The translations under genes and the position numbers were made by a program. From the NCBI RefSeq assembly GCF_001429025.1, contig NZ_LMHT01000022.1, positions 223,104-287,103 on the forward strand: a DNA stretch of 64,000 bases, written 5' to 3'. The DNA is from Phenylobacterium sp. Root700. GTDB lineage: Bacteria > Pseudomonadota > Alphaproteobacteria > Caulobacterales > Caulobacteraceae. Shown here in pieces: positions 42,708-53,137 of the stretch. Each line of letters opens with the position of its first letter. The first letter of the stretch is position 1. Below the pieces are notes generated by a model. The model saw nothing but the letters and a program-made list of their open reading frames with translations. It did no database searches and had not been told where the DNA came from.

Positions 42708-43129
42708 CAGTGCGCTTCCTTGGGGGTTTCCATCAGTTCGACCAGGACCCCGCCCATGTTCTTCGGATGGACGAAGATCACCGGCGTGCCATGCGCCCCG
42801 ATCCGCGGCTCGCCGGTCCCCAGCACCGTCGCGCCCTTGGCCCGCATGTCGTCGCGCGCCGCGATGATGTCGGCGACCTCGAAACAGACATGGTGTTGCC
42901 CGCCGGCCGGGTTCTTCGCAAGGAAACCGATAAGCGGCGAATCGTCACCCAGCGGTTCGATCAGCTCGATCTGGCTGTTGGGCAGGTCCACGAAACAGAC
43001 ATAAACGCCCTGCTCGGGCATCGCCTTGGTTTCGGTGATCTTAGTGGCGCCCAGCACGTCGCGATACAGCTTCACGGACTCGGCGATGGAGGGGGTCGCA
43101 ACCCCGACGTGGTTCAATCTTCCGATCAT
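42707..43129 (-). CDS. mce: Methylmalonyl-CoA epimerase
   Basis: VOC-fold metalloenzyme that interconverts the D and L forms of methylmalonyl-CoA in propionyl-CoA metabolism. It has 140 aa. LNHVGVATPSI opens the first half and HHVCFEVADI the second, with the metal ligands His, His and a final Glu in GGVLVELMET. The length and the QIELIEPLGDDSP segment match the family well. It lies between rnj and the DUF1467 gene on the same strand. Confidence 0.92.
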   Translation of the reverse strand: MIGRLNHVGVATPSIAESVKLYRDVLGATKITETKAMPEQGVYVCFVDLPNSQIELIEPLGDDSPLIGFLAKNPAGGQHHVCFEVADIIAARDDMRAKGATVLGTGEPRIGAHGTPVIFVHPKNMGGVLVELMETPKEAH

Positions 43130-43185
43130 GACCTGGGTATAGACCTCTCCATCGCCCCGCGCGAGTTCACGTAGCGGCGCCCGTC

Positions 43186-44865
43186 CTAGACTCTCAGCAC
43201 CGTGGTCTCGACCACGGGACGGCGGCCCCAGACCCGTTGGCTCGCCTTCTTGACGGCGCGGGACATGGCGGTCTCGACCTCGCTGTCGATATCGCGCTGG
43301 TCGCCCTTCAGACGGCCGAAGGCCTGCTGGGCCTCGCCGGCCAGGTCGTCCAGCACCTCGTCCATCGGATAGTCGTCGTCGGCCGGCAGGCCGAGCGCGC
43401 GGATCAGCGGACCGGAAACGATCTTGCCGCGCCCGTCGAGCACGACCGACACCGCCAGCACGCCGTTGAAGGCGGCATGACGGCGCTCACGCAGAGCGTC
43501 GCCGTTCTCGGGCGTCAGGACGCCGGCATCGACATAGATGCGGCCAGCCGGAACTTCGTCGATGATCTCGGCGCGGCCAGGAGCCAGGCGAACCATGTCG
43601 CCGTTGCGCGGCGCGACGGTCTGCGGGACCTGCAGGTCCTTGGCGAAGGCGGCGTGTTCCAACAGGTGGCGACGCTCGCCGTGGGTCGGCACCGCAATCT
43701 GCGGCCGCGCCCAGTGGTACATCCGCGCCAGCTCGTCGCGGCACGGGTGACCGGAGACGTGGATGCCCGGATGGTCGCGCTCGGTGTAGAGCCGCACGCC
43801 GCGGTCGGCGAGACGGTTCTGCAGGTTGCGGATCGGGATCTCGTTGCCCGGGATCACCCGCGAGGAGAACACGCAGGCATCGCCCGCGCCCAGCTTCACA
43901 TGCTGGTGGGTGCCGTCGGCGATCCGCGAGAGCGCGGCGCGCGCCTCGCCCTGGCTGCCGGTGCAGAGGAACAGCACTTCGTTGTCAGCCGCAGCGCCAG
44001 CCTGCTGGTCGGTCAGGAAGTCCTTGATGCCCACGAACAGGCCGACGGACTTCGCCGCCGCCGCCATCCGATGCATGGAGCGCCCGACCAGGCAGACGCG
44101 GCGCCCGGCCGCCTCGGCGGCGCGGATGACGCTGTCCATGCGCGCGACGTTGGAGGCGAAACAGGCCACCGCGACCTTGCCGCGCAGGCCCGAGATCAGC
44201 ACCGCCAAGGCGTCGCGCACGTCGGCTTCCGAGCCGGCCTCGCCGTCCACGAACACGTTCGTGGAGTCGCAGACCATGGCCAGGACGCCCTCGTCGCCCA
44301 GCTTGATGATCGCCGCCTCGTCAGTGGTCGAGCCCAGCACCGGATCGGGGTCGATCTTCCAGTCGCCGGTGTGCAGGATCGTGCCCAGCGGGGTGCGGAT
44401 CGCCAGGCCGTTCGGCTCGGGGATCGAGTGGGTCAGGGTGATCAGGTCGATCTCGAACGGGCCCAGCGTCACCTTGCCGCCCAACGGCACCTCGGTGATG
44501 TGCGCGTCGGCGCAGTCCTCGTTCTCGCGCAGCTTCTCGCGCAGCAGGAAGGCGGTGAACGGCGTCGCATAGAGCGGCGCGCGCAGTTGCGGCCACAGCC
44601 ACGCCACGGCGCCGATATGGTCCTCGTGCGCGTGGGTCAAGACGATGCCGAGGATGTCCTTGGCGTGCTCGCGAATGAACTCCGGATCGGGCAGGATGAT
44701 TTCCACGCCCGGCGTCGTCTGGTCGCCAAAGGTGACGCCCAGGTCGACCACGATCCACTTGCGCGCATGCGGGGGACCATAGCCGTACAGATTGAAGTTC
44801 ATGCCGATCTCGTTCGAGCCGCCCAGCGGCAGGAAGACGAGTTCGTCTTGGTCTTTTGCTTTCAT
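43186..44865 (-). CDS. rnj: Ribonuclease J
   Basis: Metallo-beta-lactamase-fold 5'-3' exo- and endoribonuclease, 559 aa from the ATG at [21 protein letters not shown]. The zinc-binding motif HAHEDH is at 78-83. The beta-CASP domain follows (CDSTNVFVDGEAGSE region), and the C-terminal HVSGHPCRDELARM motif is present. A longer ORF in the same frame runs through coaX and is excluded. The ATG shares one base with the coaX TAA (TAATG). Alphaproteobacteria use this enzyme in rRNA and mRNA processing. Confidence 0.95.
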   Translation of the reverse strand: MKAKDQDELVFLPLGGSNEIGMNFNLYGYGPPHARKWIVVDLGVTFGDQTTPGVEIILPDPEFIREHAKDILGIVLTHAHEDHIGAVAWLWPQLRAPLYATPFTAFLLREKLRENEDCADAHITEVPLGGKVTLGPFEIDLITLTHSIPEPNGLAIRTPLGTILHTGDWKIDPDPVLGSTTDEAAIIKLGDEGVLAMVCDSTNVFVDGEAGSEADVRDALAVLISGLRGKVAVACFASNVARMDSVIRAAEAAGRRVCLVGRSMHRMAAAAKSVGLFVGIKDFLTDQQAGAAADNEVLFLCTGSQGEARAALSRIADGTHQHVKLGAGDACVFSSRVIPGNEIPIRNLQNRLADRGVRLYTERDHPGIHVSGHPCRDELARMYHWARPQIAVPTHGERRHLLEHAAFAKDLQVPQTVAPRNGDMVRLAPGRAEIIDEVPAGRIYVDAGVLTPENGDALRERRHAAFNGVLAVSVVLDGRGKIVSGPLIRALGLPADDDYPMDEVLDDLAGEAQQAFGRLKGDQRDIDSEVETAMSRAVKKASQRVWGRRPVVETTVLRV

Positions 44866-45641
44866 TACGTCCTTGTCGCCGAGTTCCGGCGATGAATCTC
44901 GAGAAGACCGCGGATCGTCAGATCCGGGTCGAAATGGTCGATGGCCATGGTCGCGCCGTGGAACAGCGAGGCCACGCCGCCCGTGGCGACGACGGTCATC
45001 TGGGTCCCGCGCTCGGCCTTGATCCGGGCGATCAGGCCCTCGATTAGGGCCACATAGCCCCAGAAGACCCCCGACTGCATGGCGCCGACAGTATCCTTGC
45101 CGACCACCTGCTGGGGCTTCTGGATCGCGACCCTGGGCAGTTTCGCCGCCGCTGAGTGCAACGCTTCCATAGATAGGTTGATCCCGGGCGCGATCACCCC
45201 CCCTTCGAATCCGCCGTCCACGGCGATGACGTCGAAGGTGGTGGCGGTGCCGCTGTCGATGACGATCAGCTCGCCCGGATAGACGATGTGGGCGCCCAGC
45301 GCATTGACCAGCCGGTCGGCCCCGGCCTCGGACGGCTTGTCGATCCGCACCTCGATCCCGAGGTCGGCGTTCTCGCCGATCACCAGGGGTTCGACATGCA
45401 GATAGCGTCTGGCCAGGTTGCGCAGGTTGAAGATCGACTGCGGCACCACGCTGGAGATGATGCAGGCGGTTAGCGCGCCGAACTGCAGGCCGGCCATGTT
45501 GAGCAGTTGCGAAAGCCAGACCGCGTATTCGTCGGCCGTGCGGCTGGAGTCGGTCGCCGCCCGCCACTGGGCGATCCAGGTCTCGCCGTCATGGACGGCG
45601 AAGAGCGTGTTGGTGTTGCCTTGTTCGATAGCCAGAAGCAT
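44865..45641 (-). CDS. coaX: Type III pantothenate kinase
   Basis: First step of coenzyme A synthesis. It has 258 aa with the ASKHA fold. From the ATG at [19 protein letters not shown] the phosphate-1 motif is EQGNTNT, with Glu-Gln in place of the usual Asp-x. [22 protein letters not shown] (in part) and [23 protein letters not shown] are family motifs. A TTG 9 nt upstream is an alternative start. It is coupled to rnj (TAATG) and follows birA. Confidence 0.94.
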   Translation of the reverse strand: MLLAIEQGNTNTLFAVHDGETWIAQWRAATDSSRTADEYAVWLSQLLNMAGLQFGALTACIISSVVPQSIFNLRNLARRYLHVEPLVIGENADLGIEVRIDKPSEAGADRLVNALGAHIVYPGELIVIDSGTATTFDVIAVDGGFEGGVIAPGINLSMEALHSAAAKLPRVAIQKPQQVVGKDTVGAMQSGVFWGYVALIEGLIARIKAERGTQMTVVATGGVASLFHGATMAIDHFDPDLTIRGLLEIHRRNSATRT

Positions 45642-45646
45642 CGCGT

Positions 45647-46387
45647 TCAAGCCTCTCCAAAGAAGACGTCGCCGGCGGTTATGCGCAGCACCGCCCCGTC
45701 GTCCAGCCGCAGTCGTAGGGCCCCGTCGGCGTCCAGGCCCTCGGCCACGCCGCGGTGGGTCTGGTTCGGCAGCCGCGCCTCGCAGGGCTGACCCAGGCCA
45801 TGGGCGTAGGCCGTCCAGCCCTTGGCGATCGGCGCGAAGCCCTCGAGGTCCCAGACCGCGCGCCAGCGTTCGAAGCTGCTCGCCAGCAGCTCCAGCGCGT
45901 CCAGCGGCGCCGGCGGCGGGGCGGCCATGTGTTCGGCGAAGGCGGTGGCGGGACGTTCGACGTCCTGCGGGGCGTGAGCCAGATTGATGCCGATACCGAC
46001 CGCCATCCAGAGGCCGCCCTCAGGACGGGCGCCGGACTCGATCAGGATGCCGACCGCCTTGCGGCCATAGATCAGGACGTCGTTGGGCCATTTCAGCTTG
46101 GCGGCGCCCGGCCCGATGCAGGTGTCGGCCAGCTCGGCCGCGGCCAGGGCGGCGACGAAGGAGAGCTGCGCCGCTTCGCCCGCGGGCTTGGTGGTGATGA
46201 ACAGCAAGGTGGCGGCGAGGTTGCCGGTCTTGGTCGACCAGGCCCGGCCACGCCGGCCCCGCCCCGCTGTTTGCCGCGCCGCCGTGATCCACACCGGACC
46301 GCCCTCCCCCGCCTCGGCGCGGCGACGCGCCTCGGCGTTGGTGGAGTCCAGTTCGTCGTAGGCTTCGATCGGCGGGTGGACGCCCAC
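45647..46387 (-). CDS. birA: Biotin--[acetyl-CoA-carboxylase] ligase
   Basis: Attaches biotin to the carboxyl carrier protein of acetyl-CoA carboxylase. It has 246 aa with the catalytic domain only and no N-terminal DNA-binding domain, so it is not expected to be a repressor. The biotin/ATP loop GRGRRGRAW is near 44-52, and [19 protein letters not shown] is the second hallmark. The GTG start directly follows the nuoN stop. This places it at the end of the respiratory operon, as in many alphaproteobacteria. Confidence 0.93.
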   Translation of the reverse strand: MGVHPPIEAYDELDSTNAEARRRAEAGEGGPVWITAARQTAGRGRRGRAWSTKTGNLAATLLFITTKPAGEAAQLSFVAALAAAELADTCIGPGAAKLKWPNDVLIYGRKAVGILIESGARPEGGLWMAVGIGINLAHAPQDVERPATAFAEHMAAPPPAPLDALELLASSFERWRAVWDLEGFAPIAKGWTAYAHGLGQPCEARLPNQTHRGVAEGLDADGALRLRLDDGAVLRITAGDVFFGEA

Positions 46388-47830
46388 CTAGGAGGCCAAC
46401 CCGAACGCGGCGGCCGCCGCCTTGGCCAGCGGGTCGATGAAGATCAGCGCGCCCAGGACGACCGGGAAGGAGAACAGGGCCGCGCCGATGGCGACAGCCT
46501 TGGCCTCGCCCGGGATCGGGTCGGTCCCGCCAGGCGCCGCGTCGAACCACATCACCTTGATCAGGCGCAGGTAATAGAAGGCGGCGACGACGCTACCGAC
46601 CAGGCCGAGCACGGCGGCGATCTGGATCATCGGATCGGAGACGTTGATGGCGGCCTTGAAGACATAGAACTTCGCCCAGAAGCCGGAGAACGGCGGCAGG
46701 CCCAGCGCCGACAGCGAGAACGCCGTCATGGCCAGGGCGATGCCGGGGCGTTCCTTGAACAGGCCGGCCATGTCGTCGATCGTCTCCATCGGACGGCCGT
46801 TCCGCGACAGGGCGGTGAGGCAGGCGAAGAAGCCGGTCACGTCGATCATGTAGAGCACCATGAAGACCAGCATGGCCTGCACGCCCTCGGCGTTGCCGGA
46901 CGCCAGGCCGAGCACCGCGTAGCCGACATTGGCGATCGAGGAGTAGGCCCAGAGGCGCTTCAGGTTCTTCTGCGCCAGGCCGGCGAAGGCCCCGACGAAG
47001 ATCGACAGCAGCGCGATCACCACCAAGATCTGGCGCCATTGATCGGCGGCGCCGGCGAAGCCCTCCGACAGCACGCGCGCCAGCAGCACCATGGCCGCCA
47101 GCTTCGGCGCGCCGGCGAAGAAGGCCACGACCGGGGTCGGGGCGCCTTCGTAGACGTCGGGGGTCCACATGTGGAACGGCGCGGCGGAGACCTTGAAGGC
47201 CAGGCCGCAGATCAGGAACACCAGGCCAAACAGCACGCCGGTGCTGGCGCCGGTTTGGGCGGCCACAGCGATGTCGTCGAACTTGGTCGAGCCGGCGAAG
47301 CCGTAGATCAGCGAAGCGCCGTACAGCAGCAGGCCCGAGGAGAGCGCGCCGAGCACGAAATACTTCAGGCCAGCTTCCGAGGCCTTGGCGTCCTCGCGGT
47401 GCATGGCGGCCAGCACGTAGAGCGCCAACGACTGAAGCTCGACGCCGATATAGAGCGAGATCAGGTCACCCGCCGAGACCATCATGCCCATGCCGAGCGC
47501 GGCCAGCAGGATCAGGATCGGGAACTCGAAGTTGCGGATCGCCTTGCGCTCGAACCATTTCTGGCCGAGCGGGATGGCGATGGCGCTGGCGGCGTAGATC
47601 GCCACCTTGGCGAAGGCCGACGCCTGATCGGAGATCATGCCGCCGGAGAAGCCGCGACCGATCGGGCCGACGGCGGCGGCCCAGGCGGCGAGCGCCAGGG
47701 CGCCGATGGCGGCGAAGGTCAGCGCGGTGGCGGCCCGCGGCGCGAAGGCGCCGAAGACCAGCAATCCGAGGGCCGAGATCGCGAGGATCAGCTCGGGAAC
47801 GGCGAGAGCAAGGTCGTTTGAAAAGATCAT
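46388..47830 (-). CDS. nuoN: NADH-quinone oxidoreductase subunit N
   Basis: Antiporter-like proton-pumping membrane subunit of complex I, 480 aa with about fourteen helices. The key lysines and glutamate of the Mrp-like fold lie in helices such as YIGVELQSLALYVL and KVSAAPFHMWTPDVYEGAPT. The last subunit of the nuo operon, it is followed immediately by birA. Confidence 0.97.
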   Translation of the reverse strand: MIFSNDLALAVPELILAISALGLLVFGAFAPRAATALTFAAIGALALAAWAAAVGPIGRGFSGGMISDQASAFAKVAIYAASAIAIPLGQKWFERKAIRNFEFPILILLAALGMGMMVSAGDLISLYIGVELQSLALYVLAAMHREDAKASEAGLKYFVLGALSSGLLLYGASLIYGFAGSTKFDDIAVAAQTGASTGVLFGLVFLICGLAFKVSAAPFHMWTPDVYEGAPTPVVAFFAGAPKLAAMVLLARVLSEGFAGAADQWRQILVVIALLSIFVGAFAGLAQKNLKRLWAYSSIANVGYAVLGLASGNAEGVQAMLVFMVLYMIDVTGFFACLTALSRNGRPMETIDDMAGLFKERPGIALAMTAFSLSALGLPPFSGFWAKFYVFKAAINVSDPMIQIAAVLGLVGSVVAAFYYLRLIKVMWFDAAPGGTDPIPGEAKAVAIGAALFSFPVVLGALIFIDPLAKAAAAAFGLAS

Positions 47831-47845
47831 GACTTTACAGGTCCC

Positions 47846-49333
47846 TCACCCGCCGATGGCCGCGCGGTAGACCGCGGCGAGGTTGTCGACCGAGGCTTGG
47901 GTCAGATCGAAGACGGCGGCCGGATAGACGCCGAGGTACAGAGTCATGGCGATCAGGGGGGCGAAGATCGCCACCTCGCGCCAGTCGAGATCGGTGATGT
48001 CGGCCAGGGCCGGATTGGTGATCTCGCCGAAGATGACCCGGCGATAGAGCGTCAAGGCGTAGACCGCCGAGAAGATGACGCCGGTTGCGGCCACGACCGC
48101 GGTCCAGGTGGAGATCTGATAGACCCCGACCATGGTGGTGATTTCGCCGACGAAGCCCGAGGTGCCCGGCAGACCGACATTGCCCATGGTGAAGAGCATG
48201 AAGGTGGCCGCGTACCAGGGCATGCGGTTCACCAGCCCGCCGTAGAAGGCGATCTCGCGGGTGTGCATGCGGTCATAGACGACGCCGACGCAGAGGAAGA
48301 GCGCCCCGGAGATCACCCCGTGGCTCAGCATCTGGAAGATCGCGCCCTGAACCCCGACCGAGTTGCCGGCGAAGATGCCCATGGTCACGAAGCCCATGTG
48401 GGCCACCGACGAATAGGCGATCAACTTCTTGATGTCGGTCTGACGGAAGGCGACCAGCGAAGTGTAGACGATGGCGATGGCCGAGAGGGCGAAGACCAGC
48501 GGCGTGAAGTAGTCCGAGGCCTGGGGGAACATCGGCAGGCTGAAGCGCAGGAAGCCGTAGCCGCCCATCTTCAGCAGGATGCCCGCCAGGATGACCGAAC
48601 CGGCGGTCGGCGCCTCGACGTGGGCGTCGGGCAGCCAGGTGTGCACCGGCCACATCGGCATCTTCACCGCGAACGAGGCGAAGAAGGCCAGCCACAGCCA
48701 GGTCTGCAGGTGCGGGTCGAACTTGTAGTTCATCAGGTCGGGGATCGAGGAGGTGCCCGCGACGCCGATCATCAGCAGGATCGCGGCCAGCATCAGGACC
48801 GAACCCAGCAGGGTGTAGAGGAAGAACTTGTAGGCCGCGTAGACCCGGCGCTTGCCGCCCCAGATGCCGATGATCAGGAACATCGGCACCAGGCCGAATT
48901 CGAAGAACAGGTAGAAGAGCACCAGGTCCAACGCGCAGAACACGCCGATGACCAGGGTCTCCAGGATCAGGAAGGCGACCATGTATTCCGGCACGCGCTT
49001 GTCGATCGTCGTCCACGAGGCCGCGATGCAGATCGGCAGCAGGAAGGCGGTCAGCAGGACGAACAGGATCGAGATCCCGTCGACGCCCATGCGGTAGTGC
49101 AGACCGGCGAACCAGGCGTGGTCCTCGACGAACTGGAAGCCCGGATTGGCCGGATCGTATTGCGCGACCAGCAGCACCGACAGCGCCAGGGTGGCCAGGG
49201 TCGTGACGAACGCGATCCACTTGACCGCATCGACGCTCTTGGCGTCGTCGCCGTTGCCGAAGGCGCGGATCAGCAGGATCGCCGCCACGCCGAGCAGCGG
49301 GGCGAAGGTGATGAGGGAGAGAATACCGGTCAT
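47846..49333 (-). CDS. nuoM: NADH-quinone oxidoreductase subunit M
   Basis: Antiporter-like membrane subunit of complex I, 495 aa with about fourteen helices. Typical motifs are [21 protein letters not shown], the lysine-bearing [20 protein letters not shown] and [20 protein letters not shown] sequence. It lies between nuoL and nuoN with short gaps. Confidence 0.97.
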   Translation of the reverse strand: MTGILSLITFAPLLGVAAILLIRAFGNGDDAKSVDAVKWIAFVTTLATLALSVLLVAQYDPANPGFQFVEDHAWFAGLHYRMGVDGISILFVLLTAFLLPICIAASWTTIDKRVPEYMVAFLILETLVIGVFCALDLVLFYLFFEFGLVPMFLIIGIWGGKRRVYAAYKFFLYTLLGSVLMLAAILLMIGVAGTSSIPDLMNYKFDPHLQTWLWLAFFASFAVKMPMWPVHTWLPDAHVEAPTAGSVILAGILLKMGGYGFLRFSLPMFPQASDYFTPLVFALSAIAIVYTSLVAFRQTDIKKLIAYSSVAHMGFVTMGIFAGNSVGVQGAIFQMLSHGVISGALFLCVGVVYDRMHTREIAFYGGLVNRMPWYAATFMLFTMGNVGLPGTSGFVGEITTMVGVYQISTWTAVVAATGVIFSAVYALTLYRRVIFGEITNPALADITDLDWREVAIFAPLIAMTLYLGVYPAAVFDLTQASVDNLAAVYRAAIGG

Positions 49334-49346
49334 TGGATCGCCTCCC

Positions 49347-51413
49347 CTAAGCCGCCCAGGCCCAAAGCGCGTAGGACAGAAGTCCCGCCACGCCGAGCAG
49401 CATCACGAACGCGTAGTGATAGACGTACCCGCTTTGCAGGAGGCCGGCTCGGCGCCCCACATCGTAGGAGACGGCCGAGACGCCATCGGGGCCGAGGCCG
49501 TCGATGATCTTCTGGTCGCCACCCTTCCAGAACAGGTCGCCCAGGAATTTGGCAGCACGCACGAAGGTCGCCTCATAAAGCTCGTCGAAGAACCATTTGT
49601 TGTAGAAGAAGGTCCAGAGCGGCCCCTTCCGAGCGGCGATGGCCGCACCGAGGCCCTCGCGCATGATGTAGACGTAGAAGGCGATCGCGAAGCCCAAGCC
49701 CGACACCACCAGCGGCGCCCACTTCACCCAGGTCGGCGAATGGTGAGCGTGCTCCAGCACGTGGTTGTCCGCGCCGTTGAAGATCGCCCCGCGCCAGAAT
49801 TCCTTCCAGCCCTCGCCCACGAAGTGGTCGACGAAGACATAGCCCGCCGCGATCGCGCCGAAGGCCAGCAGGATCAGCGGAACCAGCATGATCCAGGGGC
49901 TTTCGTGCGGCTTGTGATCATGGCCGTGGTCGTCGTGACCGTCGGCCAGCGGCTCGTCGTGGGTCTCGATCTGCGCCGAGCTGGCGTGATCGTCGGCACC
50001 GTGCGCGTGACCGTCATGACCCCACTTGGGCGTACCATGGAAGGTCATGAAGGCCAGGCGCCATGAGTAGAACGCCGTCAGGCCGGCCGCGAACAGGCTG
50101 ACCACGAAGGCGAAGTACGCCGGGCCGCCAAACTGCTGGGCCGCCGCGAAGGCGCTCTCGATGATCATGTCCTTCGAGTAGAAGCCGGCGAAGCCCAGGT
50201 GCAGGCTCGGAATACCGAAGCCGGTGATGGCCAGGGTCCCGATGGTCATGACCGCGTAGGTCACCGGCAGGTACTTCCACAGGCCGCCCATCTTCCGCAT
50301 GTCCTGCTCGTGGTGCATGCCGTGGATCACGGAGCCCGCGCCGAGGAACAGCAGCGCCTTGAAGAAGGCGTGGGTGAACAGGTGGAACATCGCCGCCTGA
50401 TAGGCGCCGACGCCGGCGGCGAAGAACATGTAGCCGAGCTGCGAACAGGTCGAATAGGCGATGACCCGCTTGATGTCGTTCTGCGCCAGGCCGACCGTGG
50501 CCGCGAACAGCGCTGTGATGGCGCCGATCAGCGTCACGACCTGACGGGTGTAGGGCGCGTACTCGAACATCGGCGAGAGCAGGCAGACCATGTAGACGCC
50601 CGCGGTCACCATGGTCGCGGCGTGGATCAGGGCCGAAACCGGAGTCGGGCCCTCCATCGCGTCCGGCAGCCAGGTGTGCAGGAAGAACTGGGCCGACTTG
50701 CCCATGGCGCCGACGAACAGCAGCGCGCAGGCCAGGTCCACCGCGTGCCAGTAGGAACCGGCGAACCACCAGCCCTGGTTGGCGAACTCCGGAACCTTCG
50801 GGAATATCTCGGCGAACTGGATCGTGCCGAACATCCAGAAGACGGTCATGATGCCGAGCGCGAAACCGAAGTCCCCGACCCGGTTGACCACGAAGGCCTT
50901 GATGGAGGCGGCGTTGGCGGTCGGCTTCTTGAACCAGAAGCCGATCAGCAGATAGCTGGCCAGCCCCACGCCTTCCCAGCCGAAGAACAGCTGCATGAAG
51001 TCGGCGGCGGTCACCAGCGCCAGCATGGCGAAGGTGAACAGCGACAGATAGGCGAAGAAGCGCGGCTTGCTGTCGTCCTGCGCCATATAGCCCCACGAAT
51101 AGACGTGGACGAGGCTGGAGACGCTGGTGACGACCACCAGCATGACGGCCGAAAGGCCGTCGAGCCGGATCGACCAGTTGGACTGAAATTCGCCGATATT
51201 GATGAACGGCAGCAGTTGGATGGTGAAGGGCTCGAGGCCGCCCCACGTCCACTGGCTGAAGAGGGTCCACGAAAGCGCGGCGGCCAGCAGCAGCAGGCCG
51301 GTGGTGATGGTCTGGGACGCGAGGTTCCCGATGCGGCGGCCGAACAGGCCCGCCACGATCGCGCCGAGCAGCGGCGCGAAGACCACGGTGGTGATGAGAG
51401 ACTGCGGTGTCAT
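49347..51413 (-). CDS. nuoL: NADH-quinone oxidoreductase subunit L with His-rich loop
   Basis: Largest membrane subunit of complex I, 688 aa, with antiporter-like helices and the C-terminal lateral helix. Proton-pathway motifs such as [16 protein letters not shown] and [21 protein letters not shown] are intact. A hydrophilic stretch near residues 462-500 carries ten histidines in about 39 residues with many Asp and Gly, between two membrane helices. Such His-rich loops occur in some alphaproteobacterial NuoL proteins, but the role is unclear. Confidence 0.97.
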   Translation of the reverse strand: MTPQSLITTVVFAPLLGAIVAGLFGRRIGNLASQTITTGLLLLAAALSWTLFSQWTWGGLEPFTIQLLPFINIGEFQSNWSIRLDGLSAVMLVVVTSVSSLVHVYSWGYMAQDDSKPRFFAYLSLFTFAMLALVTAADFMQLFFGWEGVGLASYLLIGFWFKKPTANAASIKAFVVNRVGDFGFALGIMTVFWMFGTIQFAEIFPKVPEFANQGWWFAGSYWHAVDLACALLFVGAMGKSAQFFLHTWLPDAMEGPTPVSALIHAATMVTAGVYMVCLLSPMFEYAPYTRQVVTLIGAITALFAATVGLAQNDIKRVIAYSTCSQLGYMFFAAGVGAYQAAMFHLFTHAFFKALLFLGAGSVIHGMHHEQDMRKMGGLWKYLPVTYAVMTIGTLAITGFGIPSLHLGFAGFYSKDMIIESAFAAAQQFGGPAYFAFVVSLFAAGLTAFYSWRLAFMTFHGTPKWGHDGHAHGADDHASSAQIETHDEPLADGHDDHGHDHKPHESPWIMLVPLILLAFGAIAAGYVFVDHFVGEGWKEFWRGAIFNGADNHVLEHAHHSPTWVKWAPLVVSGLGFAIAFYVYIMREGLGAAIAARKGPLWTFFYNKWFFDELYEATFVRAAKFLGDLFWKGGDQKIIDGLGPDGVSAVSYDVGRRAGLLQSGYVYHYAFVMLLGVAGLLSYALWAWAA

Positions 51414-51424
51414 GTCGAGGTCCG

Positions 51425-51733
51425 TCAGCCCTTCATCACTGAGACGTCGTCCACGGCGATGTCGCCGCGGTTACGGAAGAAGGTGACAAGGATGGCCAGG
51501 CCGACGGCGGCTTCAGCGGCGGCGACGGTCAGGACGAACATCGCGAAGATCTGTCCGACGACGTTGTGCAGATAGACCGAGAAGGCCACCAGATTGATGT
51601 TCACGGCGAGCAGGATCAGCTCGATCGACATCAGGATGACGATGATGTTCTTGCGGTTCACGAAGATCCCGAACACCCCGATGGTGAACAAGATCGCGGC
51701 CACCGCGAGATAGTGGGTGAGCCCGATGATCAT
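51425..51733 (-). CDS. nuoK: NADH-quinone oxidoreductase subunit K
   Basis: Small membrane subunit of complex I, 102 aa with three helices. The two membrane glutamates important for proton transfer are in [15 protein letters not shown] and [14 protein letters not shown]. The start overlaps the nuoJ stop by 4 bp (ATGA), and nuoL follows after 11 nt. Confidence 0.97.
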   Translation of the reverse strand: MIIGLTHYLAVAAILFTIGVFGIFVNRKNIIVILMSIELILLAVNINLVAFSVYLHNVVGQIFAMFVLTVAAAEAAVGLAILVTFFRNRGDIAVDDVSVMKG

Positions 51734-52335
51734 TGGTCGATCCCCTCGCCGGACTTGATCTGGACGATGCGCATGCCGGTCTTCGGCTCGCGGGCGACCT
51801 GATCCATGATGACCTGGCGGCGAACGCCCGGCTTATGGCGCAGGGTGAGCACGATGGCGCCGATCATGGCCACCAGCAGCACCAGCCCCGCGGCTTGGAA
51901 GAAGTAGACGTAGTCGGTGTAGAGCACCCGGCCGATGCTCTCGATGTTCGAGACATCGCCATGCACCATCGGGGCGTTCTTGGTCGCCCCCTGGGTGGCC
52001 ACCGTGCTCGCCACGACGATCATCTCGACGGCCAGGATGCCCGCCACCAGGCCGCCCAGCGGCAGGTAGCGTGCGAAGCCCTGGCGCAAGGCCGCGAAGT
52101 CGACGTCGAGCATCATGACGACGAACAGGAACAGCACCGCGACCGCGCCGACGTAGACGACGACCAGGAGCATTGCGAGGAACTCGGCTCCCAAGGTCAC
52201 GAACAGGCCCGCGGCCGAGAAGAAGCTGAGGATCAGGAACAGCACCGAGTGCACGGGATTGCGGGATGAAACCACCCCGAACCCGGCGCCCAAGGTCACC
52301 CCCGCCAGCAGATAGAATGCGATCGCCAAGGCCAT
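51730..52335 (-). CDS. nuoJ: NADH-quinone oxidoreductase subunit J
   Basis: Membrane subunit of complex I, 201 aa with five helices. The conserved [29 protein letters not shown] region (given in part) is the hallmark of NuoJ. It is separated from nuoI by 96 nt, the largest gap inside the operon, in which I see no gene or clear signal. Confidence 0.97.
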   Translation of the reverse strand: MALAIAFYLLAGVTLGAGFGVVSSRNPVHSVLFLILSFFSAAGLFVTLGAEFLAMLLVVVYVGAVAVLFLFVVMMLDVDFAALRQGFARYLPLGGLVAGILAVEMIVVASTVATQGATKNAPMVHGDVSNIESIGRVLYTDYVYFFQAAGLVLLVAMIGAIVLTLRHKPGVRRQVIMDQVAREPKTGMRIVQIKSGEGIDQ

Positions 52336-52431
52336 GACGGCTCTTCTCAGCCCCTTAGTTACTTAGGTCGTCCGCCCCGGCCGCAGCCGGCAAGGACAAC
52401 AATGGTTCGTCTCGGAATCGCGCCCGGGTTC

Positions 52432-52923
52432 TTACCGGTAGGGCGCGTCCAGTTCCAGATTCTTAGCGATCTGCCGTTCCCAGCGGTCGCCGTTCGCGAG
52501 CAAGCGTTCTTTGTCGTAGTAGAGCTCTTCGCGCGTCTCGACGGCGAACTCGATGTTCGGCCCCTCGACGATGGCGTCCACCGGGCAGGCCTCCTGGCAC
52601 AGGCCGCAGTAGATGCACTTCACCATGTCGATGTCGTAGCGCGTGGTCCGGCGGCTGCCGTCGTCGCGCGGTTCGGCCTCGATGGTGATCGCCTGCGCCG
52701 GGCAGATGGCTTCGCACAGCTTGCAGGCGATGCAGCGCTCTTCCCCGTTGGGATAGCGGCGCAGCACGTGTTCGCCCCGGAACCGCGGCGATTGCGGGCC
52801 GCGCTCGTGCGGGTACTGCACGGTGGCCTTGGGCTTCACCATGTATTTCATCGCCAGGCCGAAGGCCCCGACGAAGTCCATCAGGGCTGCGCCCCGGACC
52901 GCTTGTGAAATCCGCTGCATCAT
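52432..52923 (-). CDS. nuoI: NADH-quinone oxidoreductase subunit I
   Basis: Peripheral-arm subunit of complex I that holds two [4Fe-4S] clusters. It has 163 aa, with cysteines 64, 67, 70, 74 ([12 protein letters not shown]) and 103, 106, 109, 113 ([12 protein letters not shown]). The N-terminal helix anchors it to the membrane arm. A small lipoprotein gene lies 7 nt upstream on the same strand. Confidence 0.98.
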   Translation of the reverse strand: MMQRISQAVRGAALMDFVGAFGLAMKYMVKPKATVQYPHERGPQSPRFRGEHVLRRYPNGEERCIACKLCEAICPAQAITIEAEPRDDGSRRTTRYDIDMVKCIYCGLCQEACPVDAIVEGPNIEFAVETREELYYDKERLLANGDRWERQIAKNLELDAPYR

Positions 52924-52930
52924 CTCGCGG

Positions 52931-53137
52931 TTACTTTCTCTTGCACGCGAAGTCGGACATGCGCTTGCCCGAGTTCAGGTCGTCCCGCACCAACTCGCCG
53001 CCCTTGGCCACGCAGGCCGTGCGCGCGCTCTTCAGCGCGTCGTAGCTGGCCACGCCGCCCAGCGGATCGGGTCCGCCGGCGCCGGCCGAGCAGCCGCAAA
53101 GGGAGATGAGAAGGAGGCTGGACATCAGGATCTTCAT
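52931..53137 (-). CDS. Small putative lipoprotein inside the nuo operon
   Basis: Protein of 68 aa with a lipoprotein-type signal peptide ([19 protein letters not shown], likely acylated Cys after LCG). A short mature part has two further cysteines and a basic end. The ATG overlaps the nuoH stop by 4 bp, and nuoI follows after 7 nt, so it is read as part of the operon. It is not a known complex I subunit. The function is unknown. It could help assembly at the membrane, but that is a guess. Confidence 0.75.
   Translation of the reverse strand: MKILMSSLLLISLCGCSAGAGGPDPLGGVASYDALKSARTACVAKGGELVRDDLNSGKRMSDFACKRK

Noticed and set aside
45755..47821. Plus-strand open frame of 688 codons opposite birA and nuoN
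   Set aside because: Shadow of the real genes; low-complexity Arg/Asp/Gly/Gln composition, no recognisable fold.
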